Positions 1-9,518 of a DNA stretch of 64,000 nucleotides are shown in pieces; within the stretch, counting starts at the first letter, position 1; each line of letters opens with the position of its first letter. The notes below the pieces were generated by a model. It did not search any database. It saw only the letters and a program-made list of their open reading frames with translations, and had not been told where the DNA came from. The position numbers were made by a program, and so were the translations under genes. Source of the DNA: Symmetrospora coprosmae (lineage: Eukaryota; Basidiomycota; Cystobasidiomycetes; Symmetrosporaceae); NCBI GenBank assembly GCA_008802785.1, contig VUYT01000040.1, positions 1 through 64,000 of the forward strand, in the 5' to 3' direction.

Positions 1-219
1 GACGCAGGTGAGGATCGCCGATCCAGGCCAAATTGACGACATGTGTTTGGCATGTGTTACTGGTGTTTGGGCCTGAAAGCTGCTGCAGCCCACGGCGGCA
101 ACGGGCGGCCATCTGCCCCCTATCCAGCCAGGCCGCACCCTGCACCCTCTTTGCTCTTCTGCATCGACGAACGGTACTTCTACACGTACACAAACGCATA
201 CACATATACTCAATACATC

Positions 220-2196
220 ATGGGACTCGCCAGCAAAGTGCGTCTCCCTTCCTGCCCGGAGTTTTCAAGCGGGCTTTCCGAACTGGAGGATGCCCCGCAT
301 GCATGACGGAAGACTGATGCGATACCCTCCCCCGTGCTTCTCCAGCTCGCAGCCGCAAACGCAGGCGCCGCAGGAGGCGCACCTGGTGGAGGAGCACCTC
401 CCTCATCCTACGGCCAGGCTCCTCCCACGCAGACCTCAAGCTACCCTGGACAGCAGCCACCGCAGCAGCAGTACGGTGCGCCCGCTGGTGGTCCGCCCGG
501 ACAGAGCAGCTACCCCGGCCAGCAGCCTCAGGGTCAGGGACAGTCCAGCTACCCTGGCCAGCAGTCTGTTCGTATTGTATTCTCCCGTTATTCAAGGTCA
601 TTCTTTTGCCTTTCCTGACATAACCCTTCCTTCCTGTTCCAGTACGGCGCACCTCCCGGAGCTCCTCCCCGTCCTGGATCGCAGTACGGCGCTCCTCCAG
701 GTGCACCACCCGCCCAGTATGGCGCACCAGCTGGTGCTCCTCCTCAGCCCGGAAGCCGACCCAGCTCGATGGGCCAGGCTCCCGGAGGCTACGCCCCGCC
801 CGGAGGTGCCCCGCCTCAGTATGGCCAGCAGCCGCCTCAGCAGTACGGCCAGCAGCAGCAGCAGTACGGTCAGCCCCAGCAGCAGCAGTATGGACAGCCT
901 CCTCAGCAGCAGTACGGCGCGCCGCCTGCTCAGGGCGGTGGCAACACTGGCGACTCGCGCTTCATCCTGAACATCCTGACTACGTGTGTCCAGGAGCAGA
1001 AGATTACCGCCTTCTACCCACCGGGATCTCTCGAGCCCATCGCACAGCGAATTGCGCAGTCCGGCGCTCTCGATAGAATCGCTACCGAGTGGCGCATGCC
1101 GAAGGAGATCGCCTCCGACCTGGCCAGGCTTGCCCTCTTCGACATCGTCCTGTACATCGACGACAGTGGAAGCATGGCTTTCGAGGAGGGAGGTGAACGT
1201 ATCGACGATATGAAGCTCGTTCTCGAGCGTAAGTCGCGTCCTTTTGGATCCCGGTGACTTGCCTGACTTTCGGGTCACGATTTCCAGGCGTGGCCTTCGC
1301 GGCCAGTCTCTTCGACTCGGACGGCATCCAAGTCCGCTTTATGAACTCGCAGGTCGATGGAAACGGCATTCGCAACTCCAAAGATGCTACGGATCTTGTA
1401 CAGCGCGTTCGCTTCTCCGGTCTTACCCCTCTGGGAACGTCGATGGACAGGAAGATCTTGCAGCCTCTGGTCCTCGGTCCTGCACGAGCGAACGCTCTCC
1501 AGAAGCCAGTACTCATTCTTACAGTCACCGACGGAGCGCCCGCCGGAGAGGATAGATACGCCATTGTCAAAGTCCTCGTCAACGCCACAAGAGAGCTGGC
1601 CCGAACGCGATATGGCCCAGACGCCATTTCTTTCCAGTTCGCCCAAGTCGGACAGGACCAGAAGGCACAAGACTTCCTCGCTGAGCTCGACAACCATCCC
1701 GAGATCGGTGGCATGGTTGATGTCACATCTAACGTAAGTCCCTCGCAGTCCACTGTAGGAGCGGTGGACCCATGCCATTACCATAGGCCCATGGGAAAAG
1801 CTCTTCGCAGCTGGCAGGATCCTCTGCAGGTGCTAGTCAGTCTGACGGGGCATGATTGCTGATCACCTGCGCTGCCGACCCATTTTGCACCGCCGTCCGC
1901 AGTACGAGCTGGAATCGGCCGAGATGCTTCGCAAGAGTGGTCAGGAGCTCACTCCAGAAACTTGGCTTGTGAAGATCCTTATGGGGTGATTGCTTATCTT
2001 ATTGATTTCCAGCGGCTCTGAGCTTCCGCTTACATTCCCATTGCATTGCCCAATGTCCTGTGCTTGTGATATTTTTCCCGACCCTGCTCACAGAGGCATC
2101 GACGGTACGTGAGGAAGACTCTGTCTGCTATTATTGCTCGGTGATCTGATGCCTTTCTTGACTTCTCCAGACTCGTACGACGAGAAGGACGAGTAA
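220..2196 (+). CDS. vWA (copine-like) domain protein with Q/Y/P-rich N-terminus
   Basis: Model: exons 220-237, 346-567, 643-1228, 1288-1733, 1903-1985, 2094-2104 and 2171-2196; 463 aa. Residues 7 to about 185 are low complexity, built from repeats such as SSYPGQQP, QYGAP and GQPQQQQYG. A von Willebrand A fold follows from about residue 245. Its MIDAS is complete to the eye: DDSGS for the DxSxS motif, then TPLGTS and VTDGAP for the Thr and Asp positions, so metal-dependent ligand binding is plausible. The C-terminus after a very short 11-base exon reads GGIDDSYDEKDE. Copine-type vWA proteins with disordered tails are common in basidiomycetes, but I know of no assigned function for this form. 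The start at 220 is the first ATG that splices into the repeat frame; exon 1 is only six codons, so it is the least certain part. Confidence 0.8.
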
Positions 2197-2614
2197 TCGC
2201 CTTGCCGGGCCTGCCACCCCCAGACGAGCGAGGCCACTTCGGACTGCCAATACGCAGCGCCCGCCCACAAAGAAGCTAGTATGAGTACAATCGTCATGGA
2301 TAACAATTTTACACTACTGCTCGAGCAGTATGAGCGCAATGTAGCCTTGAGTATCGATCAGAGGCGGCCGTCCCTCGTACATACCTCTCAGCCGGATATG
2401 TCTGACGCATATGAAATGAGCACCTAACGCATACCGAGACGCTCTCTCCTACCTCATAAGGCCCACAAGCTTTGTACTCCTACCATCGCCATTCCTGCAG
2501 AGAAGGCTCGCAGCTCTCTTTCAGTTGGCTCCGCACATTCAGCGCACATCGACACACCTCAGGTCACACAGCGGTCACAGCAGCGTCGTTGGCAGAAGCA
2601 GCAACGTCGCAACC
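2197..2614. promoter_or_regulatory. Upstream region of the eS6 fragment
   Basis: This 418-base stretch separates the vWA gene from the eS6 fragment. It ends in a pyrimidine-rich leader just before the ATG at 2615, as expected for a ribosomal protein gene. It contains no convincing ORF or RNA gene. It suggests the fragment kept its own promoter. Confidence 0.4.
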
Positions 2615-2962
2615 ATGAAGATTAACGTATCTTTCCCTGCAAACGGCACCCAAAAGGTGTGTTGTCCTGCGTTTTTTCCAGGTCTTTTCGAGGCCTGGGA
2701 GGCCCTGTAGCCTGAGATGGCTCCAGGGACCGCAAAACACGTCCAGAGGTGCTGAAATCACTCCCATTGAACGCAGCTCATCGACATTGACGATGAGCGA
2801 AAGGTCCGAATCTTTTACGAGAAGCGCATGAGCCAGGAGGTCGCCATTGACGCCCTCGGAGACGAGTTCAAGGGCTACGTCGTCAAAATCACCGGCGGTA
2901 ACGACAAGCAGGGGTAAGTGAGGCTGCTTCCTGACTGACGAGTCCGATGTAGATACGTCTAG
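2615..2962 (+). pseudogene. RPS6: 5' fragment of the 40S ribosomal protein eS6 gene
   Basis: Exon 1 (2615-2656) encodes MKINVSFPANGTQK and exon 2 (2777-2913) continues [17 protein letters not shown] through GGYVV-type residues to GGNDKQG. This matches the first 60 residues of eS6 almost position by position, including the intron after the QK codon. A donor (GGTAAGTG) and an acceptor (GATGTAG, ending at 2952) follow. The next exon should read FPMKQGV, but it reads only Y-V-stop (TAG at 2960-2962). The remaining three quarters of eS6 is absent from the window. The surviving codons have no stop or frameshift, so the truncation is recent or the short ORF is maintained. The 3' end of the opposing Yip1-family gene lies 24 bases further on. 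eS6 is essential, so an intact copy must exist elsewhere. An assembly join is the main alternative. Confidence 0.8.
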
Positions 2963-2985
2963 TATGTATTGCACGACCTAGGCCT

Positions 2986-4077
2986 TCATGACAGCATCGT
3001 AATCCAGGCCAGCAAGAAGTACAGAAGGATGGCTGGGTAGACACCTAGGAAAGCTCGCGAGTCTTCTAGTCGCGTCCCTCCGAGGAAGTTGACCGCAGCT
3101 GCGTGCGTTTTCGAAATCAGCTTGGTTACCACGCTCGTCGTGCTGTGGTGCTCACCCCAGACGCTCCAGCCAAAGCAGAGGATGCAGACGGGTATGCGAA
3201 TCCAGAGTATCCGGACGAAGGTTGCGATAAGCGCTGCCACATCCAGGGGGAACAGGCAGTAGCCCAGAGCGCAGAGCGATTGCAGGAAAGAGCTGTTGGT
3301 AGTAGGGCGTCAGCGGCGTTCGTCCGGCACAGGTACAAGCTGCACTTACACCTTGCCGCCCAGTAGTTTGCAATTGAGCGTGACAACAACGCTGCCTACA
3401 CTGACGATAACGAACACGCCCGTAAAGACGGGTAGTGACTGCTCGGTTGGCGCGTCCAGCGAGAGGAGGATGGCGAGTGTGATTGTGAAGAGCAGCGGAC
3501 CCCAAAGATCCCAGTCGCGCAAGACGGCATTCCCTGCAGTAGGATGGAGTACTTGTAGCATCTTCATGTAGATAGCTGTCCATGGGAAGCGTTATTGTCA
3601 GCCCTGTGCCTGAACAGAGCCGTCCCGGTCCCGCTCACCTCGGAGGTCCCGCAGCTACGACGAGCGAGGCGGCAAGGCGTCAGCTGTAACGTCGCGCCCA
3701 CTCGACTCGAGAGGCCCGAGAGGCCCTCTCATACTCACAATGCTGTCCCCGACCGACTCGTCCAAGCTGTCGACGCCCGAGTAGCGCATCTCGACCTTGA
3801 TGCCGCCAATCTCGTGACGGAGGGCTCTTGTCCCAGCTCCTCCTCCTCCAATCTTGCCGGATACGGCGGGCGACGTGGAGCCCGACGAGCCGGCTGCGCG
3901 CGACGGCGGTGCTAGCGTGTTGCTGTTGCTGCTGCCGCCTCCGCTGCTGCTGTTCCCTGCCCGGCCCTTGCCCTTGTCGAGCTGCTCCGCCGAGATGGCG
4001 ACGAGGTCATCATCGTCCGGCTCAATCTCGTCGTTCGTGTTCTGATGCGAAGGGATGGCGTAGCCTGACTTGGACAT
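2986..4077 (-). CDS. Yip1-domain Golgi membrane protein (YIPF6/Yip4-like)
   Basis: Model on the minus strand: exons 4077-3739, 3654-3639, 3575-3350 and 3292-2986; 295 aa. The first 113 residues are polar and disordered with Ser/Gly/Asn runs. The Yip1 domain follows and begins LRDLRAIYMKMLQVLHP, characteristic of the YIPF6 branch, with five hydrophobic segments to the end. The family sits in Golgi/ER membranes and binds Rab GTPases in vesicle traffic. Exon 2 is just 16 bases and is supported by the reading frame across both junctions and by the conserved LRDLRA motif it helps encode. The start is the first ATG of the long frame. The gene converges on the eS6 fragment, leaving 23 bases between stop codons. 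Confidence 0.88.
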
Positions 4078-4248
4078 GATGGAAACGCAGTGGACTGGTC
4101 TGCGTGAGGCCGAACGCTGGGAGTCAAGCTGCGAAGTTCGGGCACGGGCACGCGACAACGGGCCTTGCATGACCGTGAAGTCCAGGATAGAGACGCAACG
4201 AAGAGAATACACTGCTATTGCAACTGCAAGTGATTACTGACGATCCTT

Positions 4249-6292
4249 TCACTGAGCCAGAATGCCCTCGACCCAATCTCCCAACTTCTGCTCCAGCTCA
4301 AAGCGCAACGCGAACGTGTTCAGCTCGTCCGGGAAGTCCTGAGAGTTCGTCAAGTGGTCAGCCTTTCCCTGCGCAGGCAGATGTGTCCAAGACTCACCTC
4401 TGACAGCTTCTTCACGAAGCGCTTCACGCGATCGGGCTTAATGACGCGTTTGAGCGTGACGGCATCTTTAACACCCGCCTTCGCAAGAACGCCCTTGAAT
4501 AATCGCAGTTCGGCAGGGAGTGCACACCTGACCTTCCTCTTAATCTCCGCCAGGCTGTCCCTCTGCGCTTCCCAGTCCATCAGCGATTCGGTGTCCGAGA
4601 GATCCGACTCGGTGTCGAGGTACGGCATGTCCGCGTACAGGCGCTCGGGCGAGCGAAGCTTCGAACGGTCCAGACGGGCCTGAAGAAGCGCGACCGCTGT
4701 AGGAGGAATCGTTGCAGTTCGCTGTGAACCGGAGCTCGCTGATCTTGCATCCCGCAAACGATCCAAGGCGGCTGCTTTAGGAAGAGAAGCAGGCGGTCGC
4801 TCTGCCTCCGAGCGACCAGGAGTCTCGGCGAGAGCGGTGCCTTGAGAGGAACTTTTCGTCGTTTGTCGAGCCCGAGGTACGGCAGGGATTTCGATGACCA
4901 CCTCAGGAATTCCTCTCTTTCGCTTCCTAGCGAAAGCAGCGGCACGCCTTTTACGTTTAGTGATGACGAGGTCAGCTTCGATAAGCCACGATGACCGCTA
5001 GCATGTAGACTCACTCTGTCAGCGGTCGAGTATGACGAGCGGAGGCGGTGACACGCATGCTCTCGTCTTCAGATGAGGATATAAGCACGACGCGGCGGAC
5101 AGGCCGGCTGGACTTGCGAGCCGTCATGCCGGGCTTCTTCACAATTGCTCTGCGACAGTGTCAGACGTTTGAGACAAACCCGAAGCGCATATAGAGCATT
5201 GCTCACCTGTGCGTCCTGGGCTTGAGAGGCACATCGTTGTTGTCCGAGCTCTCCGAGGCCTTCTCTACCCGTCGAGTATGGGCGTGATGTTCAGACTTTC
5301 TATCCTGAGGTCGCTTGATTGCCTTGCTTGGATGATCATGCACACTCGAGCGGGAGGAGTCGGCGTGCTGCGTGGTAGCCTCGGCCGCTCCACTGGCGAC
5401 GGCGAGGACTTGCCACGCCTGTCTGTCTACGCATCTGCTGGCCGATCGGCTTGAGCCGTTTATCAGGCTTTGATGGGAGTGATCCGAATCGACCGACAGT
5501 GACTGAACACTTGCATCCGTGTCCACGAGCCCTTGTGATTCACTTGCTTTCCCTTCTGGTCGAGCAGTGCTCGCTAATTTGCGCCGCAGTCTCGACCTGG
5601 CTTCAACCTCCCTCATGTACCTCCTCCTCTTCTCGGCATATTGTGGATTCATGCGCTGCAGTTCCTTGATCTTCGCTCGCTCTTTCCGGCCATTGAGTGT
5701 GCGCTTATCGAGGATGCTTCCACCGACCGAGTGAAGCGCTTCTGCGAGGAGGACTTGCTCCGCCCCGCTCAGCGCTGGGCAGAACGTAGCGATGTGACGG
5801 TAGATGATGGCGATATGTACATGTCGAAGATGCCTGTATGGGGCTGTACGACTGAAAGGCCCTTTGCAGATTCTACAGACTGGACCTGGGGTCACAATAT
5901 CAGCTAACGTCGGTAACAGCTAGACAAGTACTTGGTGCGGCTTACAAGCGTAAGGATGCGCTTCCCCGCTACAAAGGAAGCTAGGAAAGCAAGTCTCGTC
6001 AGAGCCTGGGCACCTTGGGCGTGCACGTCCGTCGACCTGCAAGTCGAGGCGACCGCTTTGCGGCTTACTCGCAGGATGCTTCAGCATGAGTGTACTCCAC
6101 AGCGCTTCTCTGCGCGGCGTAAAGTCTGACTCGCGTTCCCTTGTGCTGACGAGGTTCGAGGGCTTGGCCTGGCGCAACGCCTTCACGAAGCTCTCGTAGA
6201 ACCTGCTCCAGCGGTTTCATCGGTTGTTTGACGCCGCCGACCACGCTATACTGATTCGCGAGCCTGTCCGGCTGTCTATTGCTGCCAGCCAT
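4249..6292 (-). CDS. Unknown family, copy A: C2HC finger-like protein
   Basis: Six exons on the minus strand: 6292-6069, 5980-5946, 5885-5207, 5149-5015, 4926-4398 and 4338-4249; 563 aa. I do not recognise the family. In order: a conserved head (MAGSNRQPDRLANQY, then LEQVLRELREGV); a short exon-2 segment FLCSGEAHPYA; a probable finger CRIC-x23-H-x4-C ending IYRHIATFC; a basic stretch with NPQYAEKRRRYMREVEAR; a Ser/Arg-rich linker; ARKSSRP followed by RRVVLISSSEDES; PEVVIEI; and a C-terminal helical block with VIKPDRVKRFVKKL. Copy B downstream aligns through all of these. Introns have canonical ends and the same phases in both copies. The composition (finger, basic patches, acidic Ser clusters) suggests a nuclear DNA- or chromatin-associated role, but this is inference. 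No transposase, reverse transcriptase or terminal repeat is seen. Confidence 0.75.
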
Positions 6293-6780
6293 GGTAGGCA
6301 GTAGTCGTCAGCGGTGGAAGCCATCGACTTTGAGTCTTTCGCGGACCGGTCTCCTCGTCTGCCCGCGCGGTTGTATACGTGTTGCAGTATCGCGAAGAGA
6401 AGCGGGAACGGACAACGGGGATATAGGAGTGAATTTACAGCGTGAGGAGTCAACCCGACTCGGAGCACCCGATACACGGCTTACGGCTGCCCCATTTGGC
6501 CGCCTGGGATGTTCTCAAGAAGGCTTCCATGTGCCCGTCGTGTCTGTGACGCTCAACAGGCTTGATGAGGCGATAGAGCGTACTGGTAGCACTGTGGCCG
6601 CCGGCGCGGTCTGCAGAAGCCAATGGTCGATTGACGCCTAGGAGCGCAATATGCAGGATCGAGGGAGATCCTAGCGGCAGTGGACTGTGACGAAGTGCCA
6701 CCATGGCACTGTTATACAACCGAGCGAAAGGCTAGGGGCCCTTTCGAAAAATCCGAGCTACGATGACAACGTGCTCCGAC
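6293..6780. promoter_or_regulatory. Spacer between the two copies of the unknown family
   Basis: This 488-base stretch lies between the start of copy A and the stop of copy B, so it holds the copy A promoter and copy B 3' end. Open frames here are short and resemble neither copy. I see no repeat that would mark the duplication junction. Confidence 0.4.
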
Positions 6781-8759
6781 TCAGGCAGGCGCCGCTAGAA
6801 GCACGGTCAACGTTTCAGAAAGGTGGAAGCGGAAGGCCATGTCCTTTAACTGCTCGGGACAAGCCTGCACAAGACTGTCAGTTTGAGGTGCGTTACTCCT
6901 GCGCCGCCGCCACCACGCACCGCTTGCAAGTCTTGCACAAACTTGTCGACCCGGTTCGGTTTGACTACCTCCCGCAGCCGCGCCTCATCAGCGAAACCTG
7001 CTTTCTTGAGAAGCGGTCGAAACTCGTCAAGCACGGCTGGAAAGGCCTCGCGCGCGGCTTTAACCCTGCGCTTCAAGAGGTATTGCTCCTCGCGATTAGC
7101 GTTCCATGCCTTTTGCTCTTCATCTCCCGAGGAATCGGTCTCAACGCGGGGCACATCGCAATCGTCTCCCGGCAGGCGTTGCTTTCGTTCTGCAAGTGCT
7201 GCCTGCAGGACTTCCGCTGAAGTTGGAGGGGCGCGCCCAGCAGCCTTTGCAGCTGACGTGGACGATTTGTCTGTCTGCCGGAGACCAGAAGCGATCGCAG
7301 CCGCTGGTGTCGCAGGGATCGCACTAACCAGTCGCGCAGCGGGAGTAACCGCTGGCAGGGTGCTCTGGGAAGTACTCGTACTCGATTGCCGCGCCAGCCT
7401 TCCGGCCTGTATCTCGATGACCACTTCGGGAATGGCTTGCACACTTCTTTGCAGCGGTCTCGTCTCTCCCCTTTTCCTATGGAAAGGGCAGCTAACACGA
7501 TCAGACAGCTGTCACAATCGCGAGTGTTCCGATATGTCGATCGACGAAAGCTTACCGCGGACGTGGGCGCAATTCGCTGGCCGAAGCCAAGATGGGCATG
7601 CTTTCGCTTTCTGACGAGGATATATGGACGACTCTACTGGCCGGCCGGCCTGATTTGCGAGCACCCCTGCCCGGATACCTCTCCGGTACCCTGTGGAAAT
7701 GATCAGTTGATTCATCTTCACATCAGATTAGACAGCGAGACGTACGTCTTGCTCAATGCCCCATGAGGCATGTCGTCATCCTGAGAGCTATCTGAGCTTG
7801 TTTCTACTTTCTTGCTCTTGACGGCAGACCTCTCCTTCCTCAGCCGCAGAGCTTGTGCAGCCTCTGCTGCGACGCTCGGATAGTCGGGCAGCGTGGTATA
7901 TGAAGACCCGGAGTCGCTCATACTACTGTGACGACGCTTCGGACGAGACGATCGCTCATGTGACCGCCGTGGCCGACCACGGCCGCGTGGCGGCGGTTCC
8001 GACTGGACGTCGCTATCTCCGGGACCTGGGGTGTCGGGCGAGGCCATCCGGCCGTCGACCGCACTTTTACGCTGATAGGCCCGTCGAGCATATTCTCGCG
8101 ACTGTCGTCGCCAGTTCTCGGCAAAGTCTGGTTCGTTACGGCGGCGTTGCAGGTTTCTCTCAACCGCCCTCTTCACTCTTGCTGCCTGTGACTCGATGAT
8201 TTCCACATCCAGTGCATATATGGCTGCTGCGAAAAGGCCTCGTTCGTCCGCAGTGAGACCTGTACATATGTCCCGCAGATGCTTGTAGATGGTGACGGGC
8301 TGTACGCTGCGGCTGTCCTTGTGCGCAAACGTGAAGCGCTCTTTGCATATTCTACAGACAGGGCCTGTTATTCGTAATGAGCTCTCCTCTGCAAAGCATT
8401 CGTTGCGTCAAGGACTCAGCCCCTACCAGCATGTAAGTGCGCCTGGCCATCGCAGAGATAGCTGATTTCGCCGTTACAAGCGAGGTCAGCATTGAGGCCA
8501 TCCTCCATCATGTGAACACGCAAACTCACCCACACGCCCTTGGAGCGTGCGAGTCGTCCGCAACGCTTCGCATAGCTGCATATACGTTGACCCGCGCACT
8601 TCGAACCCTGGTGTTCGGCTCGACCGCCTCACCCGGCTCGACGCCGTCTCTGAGCTCTCGAAGCACCTGCTCGAGTAGCTTCATGGGTCGCTTCATTCCG
8701 TTCGGCAGCATTATGTACTGATTGGCGAGCCTGTCAGGCTGACGACTACTGCCAGCCAT
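6781..8759 (-). CDS. Unknown family, copy B: C2HC finger and AT-hook-like protein
   Basis: Six exons on the minus strand: 8759-8530, 8461-8427, 8364-7746, 7690-7556, 7476-6921 and 6864-6781; 552 aa. It is a diverged tandem paralogue of copy A. Exon 2 (35 bases) and exon 4 (135 bases) have exactly the same length in both, and all five intron phases match. Shared blocks include MAGSSRQPDRLANQY, YLCDGQAHLHA, CRIC-x21-H-x4-C ending IYKHLRDIC, ARKSGRP with SRVVHISSSESES, IPEVVIEI, and VVKPNRVDKFVQDL. Copy B also carries RGRGRPRRS, an AT-hook core that copy A lacks. The last exon (ACPEQLKDMAFRFHLSETL) aligns with copy A's DFPDELNTFALRFELEQKL. Function is unknown; DNA binding is inferred from the hook and finger. 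The start is the ATG aligned with copy A's start. Confidence 0.75.
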
Positions 8760-9518
8760 GACAGGCACCTCGCGTCAGACGTCTGCTTTCCCGAGACCGC
8801 GATTTCCGAAGCGGTTGCTGCGAGCGGAGTCAACCCGAAACCGCGTTGCTTTGACCGCTCCGCGTTCGCGAGGTGGCGTGATCCGCCTTCGTGCATCTGC
8901 TCTCGTGCTGCAACGTGCGAGCCCAGCGCATCATCGGACCTGAGCACATGTGCGGCGTCGCGCAGGGGTTGCTGGCAGGATGCGCAGGCGAGTCCGAGCG
9001 CGGCTCTCAGACGAGACACGTGCACACTGCGGGCACGCCACCATTTGCACTTGGGCCTCGTAGACAAGCAGATACTACTGTAGGAGGACACCTCTGCATT
9101 GCTACGGTCGGGCAGCGACAGGCGTGTCTATTGGGCGAAGCTAGTGCGCTGGACATTTTCGGGGTCAAAGGGAACAACAGGGTAGGTGGGGTAAAAACGG
9201 ATGTGCGGCAAGGGTGCACGCGGAGAAAGCGAAACAACACAGGGTTAAAGCCAGCCAGATGCTTGATGGGCTATGACGACGAGGATTGGGGAGGACTGAC
9301 GCGTGAGGACGCCAGGAGCCGGAACTATTCACGTAAGGGGGTAAAAGTGGTGCGAAGGGGCAGGACGACGATGCGGGCTGAGCGTGCGCGGCAGACGAAC
9401 GAGGCCGAGCAGCACATGCTGGCGGGGGTGTGCAGGTACTGATGGTCGGACGAAGGTCGTCGGAGTCGGGTCGAGGTCAATCAAGAAGGTTCGTCGGGCG
9501 AAAAGTCGGAATGCTCTT
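8760..9518. other. Intergenic stretch before the cyclin 3' end
   Basis: This 759-base stretch holds the copy B promoter and the cyclin 3' flank. Open frames on both strands are low in family-like features. A minus-strand frame near 8950-9010 contains CASCQQPL, loosely like a finger, but nothing around it aligns with copies A or B. No RNA gene seen. Confidence 0.35.

Noticed and set aside
4249-8759. Mobile element origin of the duplicated unknown genes
   Set aside because: The copies have conserved multi-exon structures, and I see no terminal repeats, target-site duplication, transposase or polymerase motif.
8711-9091. Minus-strand frame with CASCQQPL as a possible decayed third copy of the unknown family
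   Set aside because: Only a CxxC resemblance; none of the other shared blocks of copies A and B is present.
8891-9442. 183-codon plus-strand open frame upstream of copy B
   Set aside because: No recognisable domain and it overlaps the presumed copy B promoter; composition is Arg/Gly/Thr noise.
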